A stretch of DNA of 13,671 nucleotides, from NCBI GenBank assembly GCA_023249795.1, contig JAHFBU010000011.1, forward strand, positions 1,103 to 14,773. Direction: 5' to 3'. The first letter of the stretch is position 1. Every line of letters starts with the position of its first letter. A model generated the notes under the pieces. It saw only the letters and a program-made list of their open reading frames with translations, was not told the origin of the DNA and searched no databases. This DNA comes from Syntrophaceae bacterium (GTDB lineage: Bacteria > Desulfobacterota > Syntrophia > Syntrophales > UBA5619). A program made the translations under genes and the position numbers. Positions 6,488-13,105 of this stretch are shown in pieces.

Positions 6488-7717
6488 TCACCGGACGAGC
6501 TGGTTCATCTCGAAGATGGGGAGCATAATCGAAACGACGATAAACCCGACCGCGGCTCCCATTACGAGGATCATCGCCGGCTCCAGCAGGGCGGTGACCA
6601 GAACGATGTTGGCCTCCACCTCCTTCTCGTAGGCATCGGCGACCCGGAAGAGCATCGTCTCCATGTTGCCGCTATGTTCCCCCACGGAGATCATCTCGAT
6701 GGCGATCGGGGGGAAAAACCCGCTCCGGGAGAGGGGTGCGGAGAGGCTCTGTCCCTCCTCAACCTCCTTGGCCGCCCGCCGGATTTCCTCCGCAACAAGA
6801 ATATTGTCCACGACATTTCTGGCGATTTCCAGCGCCGCGAGAAGCGGCACGCTGCTCTGGAGGAGTGTGCCCAGGGTACGGCTGAAGCGCGCTACGGCGA
6901 TCTTCCTGTTCAGGTCGCCGAAGAGGGGGGCATAGAGTTTCAACCGATCCCAAAAATGGCGGCCCTGATCGGTCTTCCGGATCGCATAGCGCAGACCGAC
7001 GATGCCGACAATCAGGGCGAGGGCGATGACCCACCAAAGGGATTTCAGAAAGCCGCTCACCGCAATCAGAACGACGGTGATCCACGGCAGCGCCTGGTGC
7101 ATCTCCCGGAAGATGTTCGTAATGTTCGGCACGACGAAGGTGACCAGAAAGAACAGGACGCCGCTGCCGATGAAGAACATGAACATGGGATAGGCAAGGG
7201 CCGACCGGATTTTCGTTTTCAGGGCCTGCTGCGCCTCCTGGAAATCGGCCAGCCGATTGAGGACCAGGTTGATCGTCCCCGACGCCTCCCCCGCCCGGAC
7301 CATGTTGATATAAAAAGGGGGGAAGATCCTCGGGAAATGGGACATGCTCTGGGTGAGGCTGTTCCCCTCGCTGACCTCCTCCCGGATCCGGGCAAGCGTC
7401 GTTTTGAGAAGGGGATTCCGGATCTGGACGATAAGCGCCGAAAGCGACGGCACAAGCGGCAGCCCCGCACCCAGAAGGGTGGCAAGCTGTCTCGTCATCA
7501 GGGCCAACTCCTGGAGACCGACCCTCCGGAAGAGATGGATCGCGCCTCCCCCGGCGGCTGTTTCTTCCCGTTTCTGGTCGGATGCCTCGGAAATCTCCAC
7601 GGGGAAGACATCCGTATCGCGAAGTTTTTGCCGTGCGGCTGCGACGCTTCCGGCATCGATGATCCCCTTCCGTCTGCGGCCGCCGACATCGAGGGCTATG
7701 TATTCATAAACCGGCAT
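6488..7717 (-). CDS. gspF: Type II secretion system inner-membrane platform protein GspF
   Basis: 409 aa, full length for the family. The N-terminal MPVYEYIALDVGGRRRKGIIDA is the classic GspF/PilC opening. Two T2SSF repeats follow: 'LALMTRQLATLLGAGLPLVPSL...FPPFYINMVRAGEASGTINLVL' (about 71-155), and 'ARFSRTLGTLLQSSVPLLAALEIARN...FPPIAIEMISVGEHSGNMETML' in the C-terminal half. Membrane segments lie at about 174-196, 212-245 and near the C-terminus ('ALLEPAMILVMGAAVGFIVVSIMLPIF'). It is the polytopic platform on which GspE drives pseudopilus assembly. It is the first gene of this operon, with AAGGAC about 10 nt before the ATG. gspE, its usual upstream neighbour, is absent here. Confidence 0.97.
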   Translation of the reverse strand: MPVYEYIALDVGGRRRKGIIDAGSVAAARQKLRDTDVFPVEISEASDQKREETAAGGGAIHLFRRVGLQELALMTRQLATLLGAGLPLVPSLSALIVQIRNPLLKTTLARIREEVSEGNSLTQSMSHFPRIFPPFYINMVRAGEASGTINLVLNRLADFQEAQQALKTKIRSALAYPMFMFFIGSGVLFFLVTFVVPNITNIFREMHQALPWITVVLIAVSGFLKSLWWVIALALIVGIVGLRYAIRKTDQGRHFWDRLKLYAPLFGDLNRKIAVARFSRTLGTLLQSSVPLLAALEIARNVVDNILVAEEIRRAAKEVEEGQSLSAPLSRSGFFPPIAIEMISVGEHSGNMETMLFRVADAYEKEVEANIVLVTALLEPAMILVMGAAVGFIVVSIMLPIFEMNQLVR

Positions 7718-7753
7718 GAAAGTTCAGGTCCTTATTTCCCATCGCTTTTCAAA

Positions 7754-7782
7754 GTTGTACCACACCGCAGGAATGATTTCAA
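7754..7782 (-). promoter_or_regulatory. Candidate sigma70 promoter for the gsp operon
   Basis: On the minus strand, TTGAAA (7777-7782; five of six bases match TTGACA) and TACAAC (7754-7759; four of six match TATAAT) are separated by exactly 17 nt. Transcription would start near 7747, about 30 nt before the gspF ATG. It lies downstream of two terminator-like hairpins, which fits an independent operon start. Confidence 0.45.
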
Positions 7783-7811
7783 GGATGCCGGCTATGCCCG
7801 GAAAGAAGTAG

Positions 7812-7854
7812 AAAAAGGGGGGACAACCGGGGGATGACCCCCGGTTTCCCCCCC
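7812..7854 (-). terminator. Strong hairpin with minus-strand T run, upstream of gspF
   Basis: AACCGGGGG (7825-7833) and CCCCCGGTT (7838-7846) form a perfect 9-bp stem with a 4-nt loop. A 2x2 internal loop and a further six G-C pairs (7817-7822 with 7849-7854) extend it. On the minus strand the hairpin is followed directly by TTTTT (7812-7816). It is probably a backup terminator between the dsbA-like gene and the gsp operon. Confidence 0.6.
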
Positions 7855-7883
7855 CAACAAAAAGGGCATGAACCTGAGAAATG

Positions 7884-7907
7884 TTAAAAGCGGGGACCGT
7901 CCCCGCT
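7884..7907 (-). terminator. Rho-independent terminator of the DsbA-like gene
   Basis: About 13 nt past the stop codon, AGCGGGGA / TCCCCGCT form an 8-bp stem with a 3-nt loop (7889-7907). On the minus strand the stem runs into TTTTAA. Position and structure are typical of an intrinsic terminator. Confidence 0.75.
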
Positions 7908-7920
7908 CCCATTTCCGTGC

Positions 7921-8745
7921 CTATTTTTTCGGTGCAGGCTTCTCATCTGCTTTTTTCGGGGCAAGCATCTCATCTATTGCTGCCTTAAAGCTGGCAAACG
8001 GCATCGCTCCCTTCAATTGCTTTGTCGCTTTTACCGTGCCGTCGGGCATCATATATCCCAGGTAAAATGCCGGAGTTCCGGTCATCCCGGCTTTTTGACC
8101 CACGGCCATGCGCTTCTTGACATCATCAGCGCGCTTTCCGCCGTCGAGGCATGCTTTAAACGCGGTCATATCCAGTCCAAGACCCTCCGCGATTTTCAAT
8201 ATATTTTCCGGCTCCAGCCAGGTCGGGTTATTGGTCGGGTTGTCAAAAAGCTTGTCGCTCATTTCCCAAAACTTTCCCTGATCCGCGGCGCACAGGCCGG
8301 CCTCGGAGGCTTTGGGCGCTCTTCTGTGCATGGCCAGGGGGAAGTCCATGAACACCTGCCTCATCTTGCCGGTCTCAATGTATTCTTTCGATATCTGCGG
8401 TTGCGTCTCACGGGCGTATTTCCCACAGAACGGGCATTCATACTCTGTAAACTCTATCATAACGAATTTTGCGTTCTTGTCCCCCTTGATCGGGGCGCCT
8501 TTGATGTCGATGATCGCTTCTGTGAAAGGCACGGGTGGCGCAGGTGGCGCCGTAGCCGGCCGCTGCATGCCCTGAAGGAGCTTCTTGATCTCCTGAACAT
8601 CCTGCCCGATCACGGTCTGCCCCTGTTTGAGAGATTCGATCTCCTTTTTCAGCGCTTGAGCCTCCTGTTTCGACTGCGCAAATGCAGGTTGCACAACGCA
8701 TAAAAGTATCAAGCACAGACTCAAACACCACAAATATTTTTTCAT
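7921..8745 (-). CDS. Periplasmic DsbA/BdbD-like thiol-disulfide protein with coiled coil
   Basis: 274 aa. Signal peptide MKKYLWCLSLCLILLCVVQPAFA^Q (cut after about residue 23), a heptad-like coiled coil at about 25-60 (QEAQALKKEIESLKQ), and a proline-rich linker (63-73). A DsbA-type thioredoxin domain follows with active site C104-P-F-C107 and cis-proline in GTPAFYLG (P225). Two more cysteines (C152, C199) could form a structural disulfide. A lysine/proline tail ends the protein. The N-terminal helical segment suggests oligomerisation. The family makes or isomerises disulfides in exported proteins, plausibly including T2SS substrates, but that link is inference. A strong GGGAGGGAAG site precedes the ATG. 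Base composition looks visibly lower in GC than the gsp genes, possibly a separate origin. Confidence 0.88.
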   Translation of the reverse strand: MKKYLWCLSLCLILLCVVQPAFAQSKQEAQALKKEIESLKQGQTVIGQDVQEIKKLLQGMQRPATAPPAPPVPFTEAIIDIKGAPIKGDKNAKFVMIEFTEYECPFCGKYARETQPQISKEYIETGKMRQVFMDFPLAMHRRAPKASEAGLCAADQGKFWEMSDKLFDNPTNNPTWLEPENILKIAEGLGLDMTAFKACLDGGKRADDVKKRMAVGQKAGMTGTPAFYLGYMMPDGTVKATKQLKGAMPFASFKAAIDEMLAPKKADEKPAPKK

Positions 8746-8782
8746 TAATCTTCCCTCCCTGTTTTATTTTTAAACAACATTA

Positions 8783-8799
8783 CCGCATCCACAATGCGG
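8783..8799 (-). terminator. Weak hairpin after the lipoprotein gene
   Basis: CCGCAT (8783-8788) and ATGCGG (8794-8799) form a 6-bp stem with a 5-nt loop, 40 nt past the stop of the lipoprotein gene on the minus strand. The following minus-strand sequence is T-rich (TAATGTTGTTT) but has no clean T run. It may be a weak terminator, with the promoter of the dsbA-like gene overlapping or just beyond it. Confidence 0.35.
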
Positions 8800-8839
8800 C
8801 GGACCTGATACCATATCACCGACACCATGTCAAAACCCG

Positions 8840-9571
8840 TCAGAATTTCAGGATCAGTGGATAGACCTGCCTGGTATCCACAGCCCGGATGCTGATCCGA
8901 AGCTCCTTCGGTTTCCCGGCTTCTCCCGGATAGAAGATGAAACCGTGCGCCACCTCTCGTGGGGAGATCGCCCTCTTTTCGAGGGAGCGATTCTGAAGAT
9001 CTTCCTGGATCTGTTGCCGGACGTCCGATTCGCCCAGCCCCTTGGCTCCGCCCATGGTTATCCCGGCGGCAGCTCCGACCGCGGCTCCTTTCCCGGCAGC
9101 CGACCCGACATTTGTTCCCGTCACGATTCCGATCGCCGCGCCGATGACCGCGCCGGCCGCGCCGGCGAGGAGAGCCCCCTTCGAGGCCTCCGGCAAGACC
9201 TTCCCGAGTTCCGTCTTCTTGGACAGGCGGTCATAGGCCATCCGCTCATCGAGGATCGGCCAGAGGTTGTTTTCCTCATCGACCAGGAACGTTTTGTCCG
9301 TCAGAATTTCCAGCGGATGGTTTCCCGTATTGTCGAAAATAACCTGAACGGGAAGGATACCGGCGCCGCGGATGTCGAAACCGAAGGCCGCAGCCGCGTC
9401 TTCATTGTTGTCATAGGCCTTGGCAGCGATCGTCGCGTCCCCCGCGGCCGTGGCATTCGGATAGGCAGTCGGCATCTTGAAGGGCACCACCTTACGCTCA
9501 TAGGTCGTGCAGGCCGAAAGCCACGTAACCATCAGAAACGCTGCCAGAACCGCTGTGCCTGTTTTTCTCAT
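8840..9571 (-). CDS. Glycine-zipper outer-membrane lipoprotein, function unknown
   Basis: 243 aa from the ATG at 9569-9571, chosen because AGGAGGG lies about 7 nt upstream and the signal peptide starts there (MRKTGTAVLAAFLMVTWLSA). The lipobox is L-S-A-C21; Thr at +2 suggests an outer-membrane destination. The mature protein has a beta-rich domain (about 60-110, 'ILPVQVIFDNTGNHPLEIL'). A glycine zipper follows at about 132-180 (GALLAGAAGAVIGAAIGIV and GAAVGAAAGITMGGAKGLG), then a C-terminal domain with 'HGFIFYPGEAGKPKELRISI'. Glycine zippers pack helices in or on membranes. The frame remains open 39 codons further upstream but without signal-peptide character. Specific function unknown; no operon partner is evident. 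Confidence 0.85.
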   Translation of the reverse strand: MRKTGTAVLAAFLMVTWLSACTTYERKVVPFKMPTAYPNATAAGDATIAAKAYDNNEDAAAAFGFDIRGAGILPVQVIFDNTGNHPLEILTDKTFLVDEENNLWPILDERMAYDRLSKKTELGKVLPEASKGALLAGAAGAVIGAAIGIVTGTNVGSAAGKGAAVGAAAGITMGGAKGLGESDVRQQIQEDLQNRSLEKRAISPREVAHGFIFYPGEAGKPKELRISIRAVDTRQVYPLILKF

Positions 9572-9928
9572 GATTGCCCTCCTGAAATCGCCGCTTAAAA
9601 GGTCATCCGGTAAATGGAGAACCGCCCACACAGGACCATTGCCTGCTCCTTCACCCTGTTCCAGATGCTTCAGTAAGACGGCGATCATCGAACGGTGAAA
9701 GCTTTTCTTCCAGCAGGTTCACAGTTTTCCTCTCGTTTATCATGTGCAATGATCGAGGTGGCCGGAGCATAGGAGAAAAACGGAACCCTGTCAAGAACAA
9801 CGGGAGAAGCCTCAAATAAGCTGGATTTCCCGCTGAAATCCTGATAAGGGGATATCCCCGCTTCCGGAACCGCCCGGGGGTCCGAGGCGGTGAAAAATGG
9901 TCATACAAAAACAATTAAGGAGAGAATG
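9572..9928. other. Intergenic region between divergent genes
   Basis: Gap of 357 nt between the lipoprotein gene (minus) and the lysine-rich gene (plus). It must hold promoters for both, but I see no convincing -35/-10 pair or sigma54 site. Its right third (9823-9891) is a run of palindromes, described separately. Open frames in the gap lack ribosome sites and recognisable protein features, so I call no gene here. Confidence 0.6.
9823..9891. repeat. Cluster of consecutive short palindromes
   Basis: Four symmetric elements follow one another: GGATTTC-ccgct-GAAATCC (9823-9841), GGGGATATCCCC (9848-9859), TTCCGGAA (9862-9869) and ACCGCC...GGCGGT (9869-9891, 11-nt loop). They end 38 nt before the start of the lysine-rich gene. 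They could be a structured mRNA leader, regulator sites or a REP-like remnant; the sequence alone does not decide. Confidence 0.55.
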
Positions 9929-10273
9929 ATGGCATCCGAAAGCAAGGAAACAAGGTTAAAGCAGAAAGCCGCCCTGGAGGCGAAATTACACAAACGCCTG
10001 ACCCTTCTTACCGAAAAAGGGCTGGACAAGACGGATATCGATCGGGACGTGCTTGTCAAACAATTGAAGGCGGAACGCAAAAGCATGGCCGCCCGATTAA
10101 GGGCCATTGATGCCAAGGTGGCTCGCACGGCGGATCTCGCCGCGATAAAGGCGGAACGCCTGGCGAAACCCAAGGAAGAGGCACCCAAGACAAAGAAGGC
10201 GGAGCCGCAACCGCCGCCGGAGGCAAAACCCAAGAAGAAAAAGAAGAAGGAAGAGGGAACCTCGCAGGCTTAG
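9929..10273 (+). CDS. Small lysine-rich coiled-coil protein, function unknown
   Basis: 114 aa. The ATG at 9929 follows AAGGAG with 6 nt spacing; the ATG directly before it (9926) is only 3 nt from the site, and an upstream in-frame ATG at 9890 has none. Residues 1-80 are predicted as amphipathic charged helix (KQKAALEAKLHKRLTLLTEKG, then KQLKAERKSMAARLRAIDAKV). From about 80 on the chain is disordered, Pro/Lys/Glu-rich, with a run of six lysines near the end (PKKKKKKEEG). There is no signal peptide, membrane segment or cysteine, so it is probably cytosolic and possibly nucleic-acid-binding through the tail, which is inference. I do not recognise the family. It is monocistronic and converges on the Spy-like gene. 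Confidence 0.7.
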   Translation: MASESKETRLKQKAALEAKLHKRLTLLTEKGLDKTDIDRDVLVKQLKAERKSMAARLRAIDAKVARTADLAAIKAERLAKPKEEAPKTKKAEPQPPPEAKPKKKKKKEEGTSQA

Positions 10274-10325
10274 CATTCCCGACCACACCTCTCCGACAGG
10301 GATAAAGGCCGATAAACCCATCTGA

Positions 10326-10426
10326 AAACCGGAAAAAACCCAGGAACAGAGAGATCATCCGCCCTGGCGAGGAGGGTGGCGCCTGGATCTGACGGATGAT
10401 CCCCCTGTTGTTATTCTTTCCGGTTT
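10326..10426. repeat. Nested inverted repeat of about 100 bp between convergent genes
   Basis: Three collinear arm segments pair across a 31-nt centre: AAACCGGAAA (10326-10335) with TTTCCGGTTT (10417-10426), AACAG (10345-10349) with CTGTT (10405-10409), and GATCATCCG (10353-10361) with CGGATGATC (10393-10401). The unpaired spacers on the two sides are nearly equal in length (9 and 7, 3 and 3). It lies between two converging genes, so it may act as a bidirectional terminator, or be a MITE-like or REP-like element. Confidence 0.7.
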
Positions 10427-10531
10427 ATTAAGCGCTGAGTGCCGCGACATTCTGGACACTCGGTCGTTTATGGAAGGACATTATGGCTATTCGTTTGTCA
10501 AAGAACTTTGGCAACGATGTTGCGGCTCTCA

Positions 10532-11047
10532 TCAATTAAAATACACCGGATTGCCAAAGCAGCCTTCACCTCCCGGCGCACCGGGACCGAACCCCTGCAT
10601 GGAACCAAAACCGCGCCTGTGTCCTGGACCGCGAACCTGACCGGATGGTCCGACCTTTTCTCGCTGCTCTGGAGTGAGCACCCTGGCGGCGTTCAAACGT
10701 AAAGCCGTAGTCTTGTCCTCCATCAGATCCCGGAGGGCCCGCATCTCCTTTTGAGCCGCCATGATTTTTGCCTCATCGGGACTCGGTTCCAGCCAAAGTT
10801 TACGGATCTCATCCCGCTTGGTGAACATCTGTTCCCGAAGGGGTTTCATCTCTTTCCACTGAGCCTCGCGGATCTCTTTGATCTTTGCCATCTGCTCCGC
10901 TGACAGGTTCAACCCGGCCGGCCCCTGAATATCGCCCCGTGCGCAGGGGCCATAACCCGGACCCCGCCCGTGGCCAAAGGCAAAGGCGGCGGATGCAACC
11001 GCCACGGTAAAGATCGCGGCCGTGACTACCAACATTACTTTTTTCAT
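10532..11047 (-). CDS. Periplasmic Spy/CpxP/ZraP-like stress protein
   Basis: 171 aa. Signal peptide MKKVMLVVTAAIFTVAVASAAFA^F, then a Gly-rich stretch with H26 and C35, followed by a long helical region carrying the two LTxxQ-type motifs of the Spy/CpxP superfamily: L48-S-A-E-Q52 and L124-T-P-E-Q128. The C-terminal tail is Gly-rich with H143 and C163. ZraP is a zinc-binding periplasmic chaperone that restrains the ZraS sensor; the His/Cys residues here would suit metal binding, which is inference. A GGGAGAG ribosome site precedes the ATG. The gene is divergent from a ZraS/ZraR-like pair and has a sigma54 promoter candidate about 95-110 nt upstream, the same arrangement as zraP-zraSR in enterics. 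Confidence 0.82.
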   Translation of the reverse strand: MKKVMLVVTAAIFTVAVASAAFAFGHGRGPGYGPCARGDIQGPAGLNLSAEQMAKIKEIREAQWKEMKPLREQMFTKRDEIRKLWLEPSPDEAKIMAAQKEMRALRDLMEDKTTALRLNAARVLTPEQREKVGPSGQVRGPGHRRGFGSMQGFGPGAPGGEGCFGNPVYFN

Positions 11048-11140
11048 TTTCGCTCTCCCTGAAGCACGTCCTTATGCTTTCCATCCATTGTCCTGCGAAA
11101 CAAGATTGCCTTTCGTGGACTCCGTTTTGCTTCTCTCCTG

Positions 11141-11156
11141 AGCAACAGCCATGCCA
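11141..11156 (-). promoter_or_regulatory. Sigma54 (-24/-12) promoter for the ZraP-like gene
   Basis: On the minus strand the site reads TGGCATG-GCTG-TTGCT. It matches the TGGCACR-N4-TTGCW consensus at every defined position except one (T for C), with the exact GG-N10-GC spacing. Transcription would begin near 11130, giving a leader of about 83 nt. An NtrC-type activator is encoded at 13102-13671. Confidence 0.7.
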
Positions 11157-11174
11157 CAATGCGTGTTAAGCTCT

Positions 11175-11192
11175 AAATGATTGACATCATTT
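11175..11192. promoter_or_regulatory. 18-bp palindrome between divergent sigma54 promoters
   Basis: AAATGAT-TGAC-ATCATTT is a perfect inverted repeat with 7-bp arms. It sits between the two sigma54 candidates, about 54 and 67 nt upstream of their predicted start points. It is the best candidate for an activator site shared by both promoters, although enhancer sites are often further away. Confidence 0.45.
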
Positions 11193-11224
11193 ATCTATAT
11201 TTATTCTGCCGGGCCCTGGCCCCT

Positions 11225-11240
11225 TGGCACACTGCCCGCC
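11225..11240 (+). promoter_or_regulatory. Candidate sigma54 promoter for the sensor kinase operon
   Basis: The plus strand reads TGGCACA-CTGC-CCGCC. The -24 half is perfect and the GG-N10-GC spacing is exact, but the -12 half has CC where TT is preferred. Transcription would begin near 11251, about 90 nt before the kinase ATG. It is weaker than the minus-strand site. Confidence 0.5.
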
Positions 11241-11250
11241 ATAGAAACAT

Positions 11251-11312
11251 GTGGATCATAAGTATCCACTTGTGGTATCCAGTTGCCTAGCAAGTATCCA
11301 GGCGTGGACTTG
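11251..11312 (+). repeat. Cluster of GTATCCA repeats in the kinase gene leader
   Basis: GTATCCA occurs three times in direct orientation (11262-11268, 11275-11281, 11294-11300). The first lies in a perfect inverted repeat GTGGAT-N7-ATCCAC (11251-11269). The last lies in an imperfect one, CAAGTATCCA-ggcg-TGGACTTG (11291-11312). All are between the predicted sigma54 start point and the kinase ATG. It may be an operator or a folded leader. Confidence 0.5.
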
Positions 11313-11341
11313 TTCAAAGTATGATTGACCAAAGGGATCAC

Positions 11342-13105
11342 ATGAACGGCAAGCAATGCGGAAAGAAGGGTTATTGGGCAATGGTCCCCCCCTGGCTGCT
11401 CATCGGGGCGGTTGTGATTCTCGTACCCATCTTCATCTTCATGACGCTGGAAAACATCAACCGGCAGAAGGAGCAGACCACACGCCTCCTCGTTGAAAAA
11501 GGGGCGGCCTTGATCCGGTCCTTCGAAGCGGGCGCCCGGACAGGGATCGGTCTCAGATGGGGTGGCTTCCAGCTCCAGAAACTCCTCATGGAGATGACCG
11601 AGCAGCCGGACATCGACTATCTGATCGTGATCGACACCCGGGGAACGATCCTCGCCGACAGCGATCCCTTGCGGATCGGCGCGAACTACGGTCAGGACCT
11701 CGATCTGGCCGAAATCGCCCGTTCCGGGAAGCTCGCCTGGCGGCAGGTCCCAAACAGCGACGGGGCCGATACCTTCGAGGTCTATCGACGGTTCTCGCCG
11801 ATGAGAGGGCAACCCATGGGGGTTCCCGATCCCTTCTCGACGCGACCGTCGCCGGAAACCCCGGCTCCGGATTCACCGGGTCTGGTCATCTTCGTCGGTC
11901 TGAATATGGGACCGATCACGGCGGCCCATGGAGAAGACGTCCGCCACACGGTCTGGATGGCCCTCCTCTTCCTGCTAATCGGATGCGCGGGCATCATCTC
12001 GCTTCTGCTCGCCCAAAGCTACCGCACAGCGCGGAGTTCCCTCTCCCGGATCAAGGCCTTCTCCGACAGCCTCGTCGAGAACATTCCGATCGGCCTCATC
12101 GCCACCGACGCCGAAGGCAGGCTGAACACATTCAACCAGACGGCAGAAGCCATCTTCAAGCGCAACGCGATGGAGGTTCTCGGGAAAACGGCGGAGGAGA
12201 TCCTTCCGGGGGGGTGCCGTGAGCTTTTCCGGGAACTTGCCGGAAGGCAGCGGCCAATTGAGCGCGAAATCGATTGCGCCCTGTCGGAGGGCCGGACGAT
12301 CCCTCTGGCGGTGATCGCGACAACGCTCCGCGAGGAAGATAACACCTTCGTTGGTCATGTCATCCTCTTCCGGGACATGACGGAGACCCGGCGCCTCGAA
12401 GAGGAGGTCGCCCGAAGCCTGCGGCTCGCTTCCCTGGGGAGCCTCGCCGCCGGCATCGCCCACGAGATCAGGAACCCGCTCAGTTCGATCAAGGGGTTCG
12501 CCACCTGTTTCCGGGAGCGCTATCGGGACAACCCCGAAGACCGGGAGACGGCGGAGGTGATGATCCGCGAGGTGGACCGGCTGAACCGTGTCATCACGCA
12601 GCTTCTTGAATTTGCACGACCGCTGACGATGGAACGCGTCCCGACCGCTCTGCCGGTCGTAATCCGTCATGCGCTGAAGATGGTCGAAGGCGAAGCGCAC
12701 AGGAAGGGGATCAGCATCGAAACAAACCTCGATTCGGGGATCGGGGACGTCCCTCTCGACGCCGATCGGATGACCCAGGTCTTTCTGAACCTCTGCCTGA
12801 ATGCCATCGCGGCAATGGAGGCGGGGGGCGTCCTTAGCGTCTCTCTCTCCCCGCAGGACGAACGGACCGTCCGAATCACGGTAGCCGATACCGGTATCGG
12901 CATCCCCAAGGAGGATCTCCACCGGGTTTTCGACCCTTATTTCACGACACGCTCTTCAGGAACAGGACTGGGGCTCGCGATCGTTCATAAGATCGTCGAG
13001 GCCCATGGAGGCGACGTCCGCCTGGAGAGCGAACCCGGCAAAGGCACAACGGCGAACATTCTCCTGCCGATAAACATGGACGTCGAAAGGGGGACCCCTT
13101 CATGA
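11342..13105 (+). CDS. ZraS/NtrB-type membrane sensor histidine kinase
   Basis: 587 aa from the ATG at 11342, preceded by AAAGGGA at about 7 nt; an in-frame ATG seven codons upstream has no such site. Order of parts: membrane segment 1 (about 16-35), periplasmic sensor domain (36-203) with a proline-rich stretch near 157-180, and membrane segment 2 (about 204-224). A PAS domain follows (about 240-345, 'ENIPIGLIATDAEGRLNTFNQTAEAIF'), then a HisKA domain with H374 in GIAHEIRNPLSSIKGF. The HATPase has an N box (N483, N487), G1 DTGIGI (516-521) and G2 GTGLGL (540-545). All catalytic boxes are intact. The stop overlaps the regulator start (ATGA). The layout and divergent ZraP-like gene suggest an envelope or metal stress sensor; the signal itself cannot be read from sequence. 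Confidence 0.9.
   Translation: MNGKQCGKKGYWAMVPPWLLIGAVVILVPIFIFMTLENINRQKEQTTRLLVEKGAALIRSFEAGARTGIGLRWGGFQLQKLLMEMTEQPDIDYLIVIDTRGTILADSDPLRIGANYGQDLDLAEIARSGKLAWRQVPNSDGADTFEVYRRFSPMRGQPMGVPDPFSTRPSPETPAPDSPGLVIFVGLNMGPITAAHGEDVRHTVWMALLFLLIGCAGIISLLLAQSYRTARSSLSRIKAFSDSLVENIPIGLIATDAEGRLNTFNQTAEAIFKRNAMEVLGKTAEEILPGGCRELFRELAGRQRPIEREIDCALSEGRTIPLAVIATTLREEDNTFVGHVILFRDMTETRRLEEEVARSLRLASLGSLAAGIAHEIRNPLSSIKGFATCFRERYRDNPEDRETAEVMIREVDRLNRVITQLLEFARPLTMERVPTALPVVIRHALKMVEGEAHRKGISIETNLDSGIGDVPLDADRMTQVFLNLCLNAIAAMEAGGVLSVSLSPQDERTVRITVADTGIGIPKEDLHRVFDPYFTTRSSGTGLGLAIVHKIVEAHGGDVRLESEPGKGTTANILLPINMDVERGTPS

Noticed and set aside
7738..7765. A TGGTAC...TTGAA sequence upstream of gspF resembling a sigma54 site
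   Set aside because: Spacing is off by one and the -12 GC is absent. The overlapping sigma70 pair with 17-nt spacing is the better reading.
6674..7837. 387-aa plus-strand open frame opposite gspF
   Set aside because: Composition is Asp/Arg/Gly/Pro-rich as expected for an antisense shadow. gspF on the other strand is unmistakable.
9651..9914. Minus-strand 87-aa open frame upstream of the lipoprotein gene
   Set aside because: No ribosome site, low-complexity Pro/Arg composition, and it crosses the palindrome cluster and the start of another gene.
10438..10472. GAGTG...CACTC inverted pair
   Set aside because: Five-base arms with a 15-nt loop are expected by chance in this length of sequence.
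10483..10539. An 18-codon plus-strand ORF (MAIRLSKNFGNDVAALIN) with AAGGA just upstream
   Set aside because: Very short, the ribosome site is only about 4 nt away, and it overlaps the 3' end of the ZraP-like gene. I recognise no family; it might be the decayed tail of a lost gene, but nothing else supports that.
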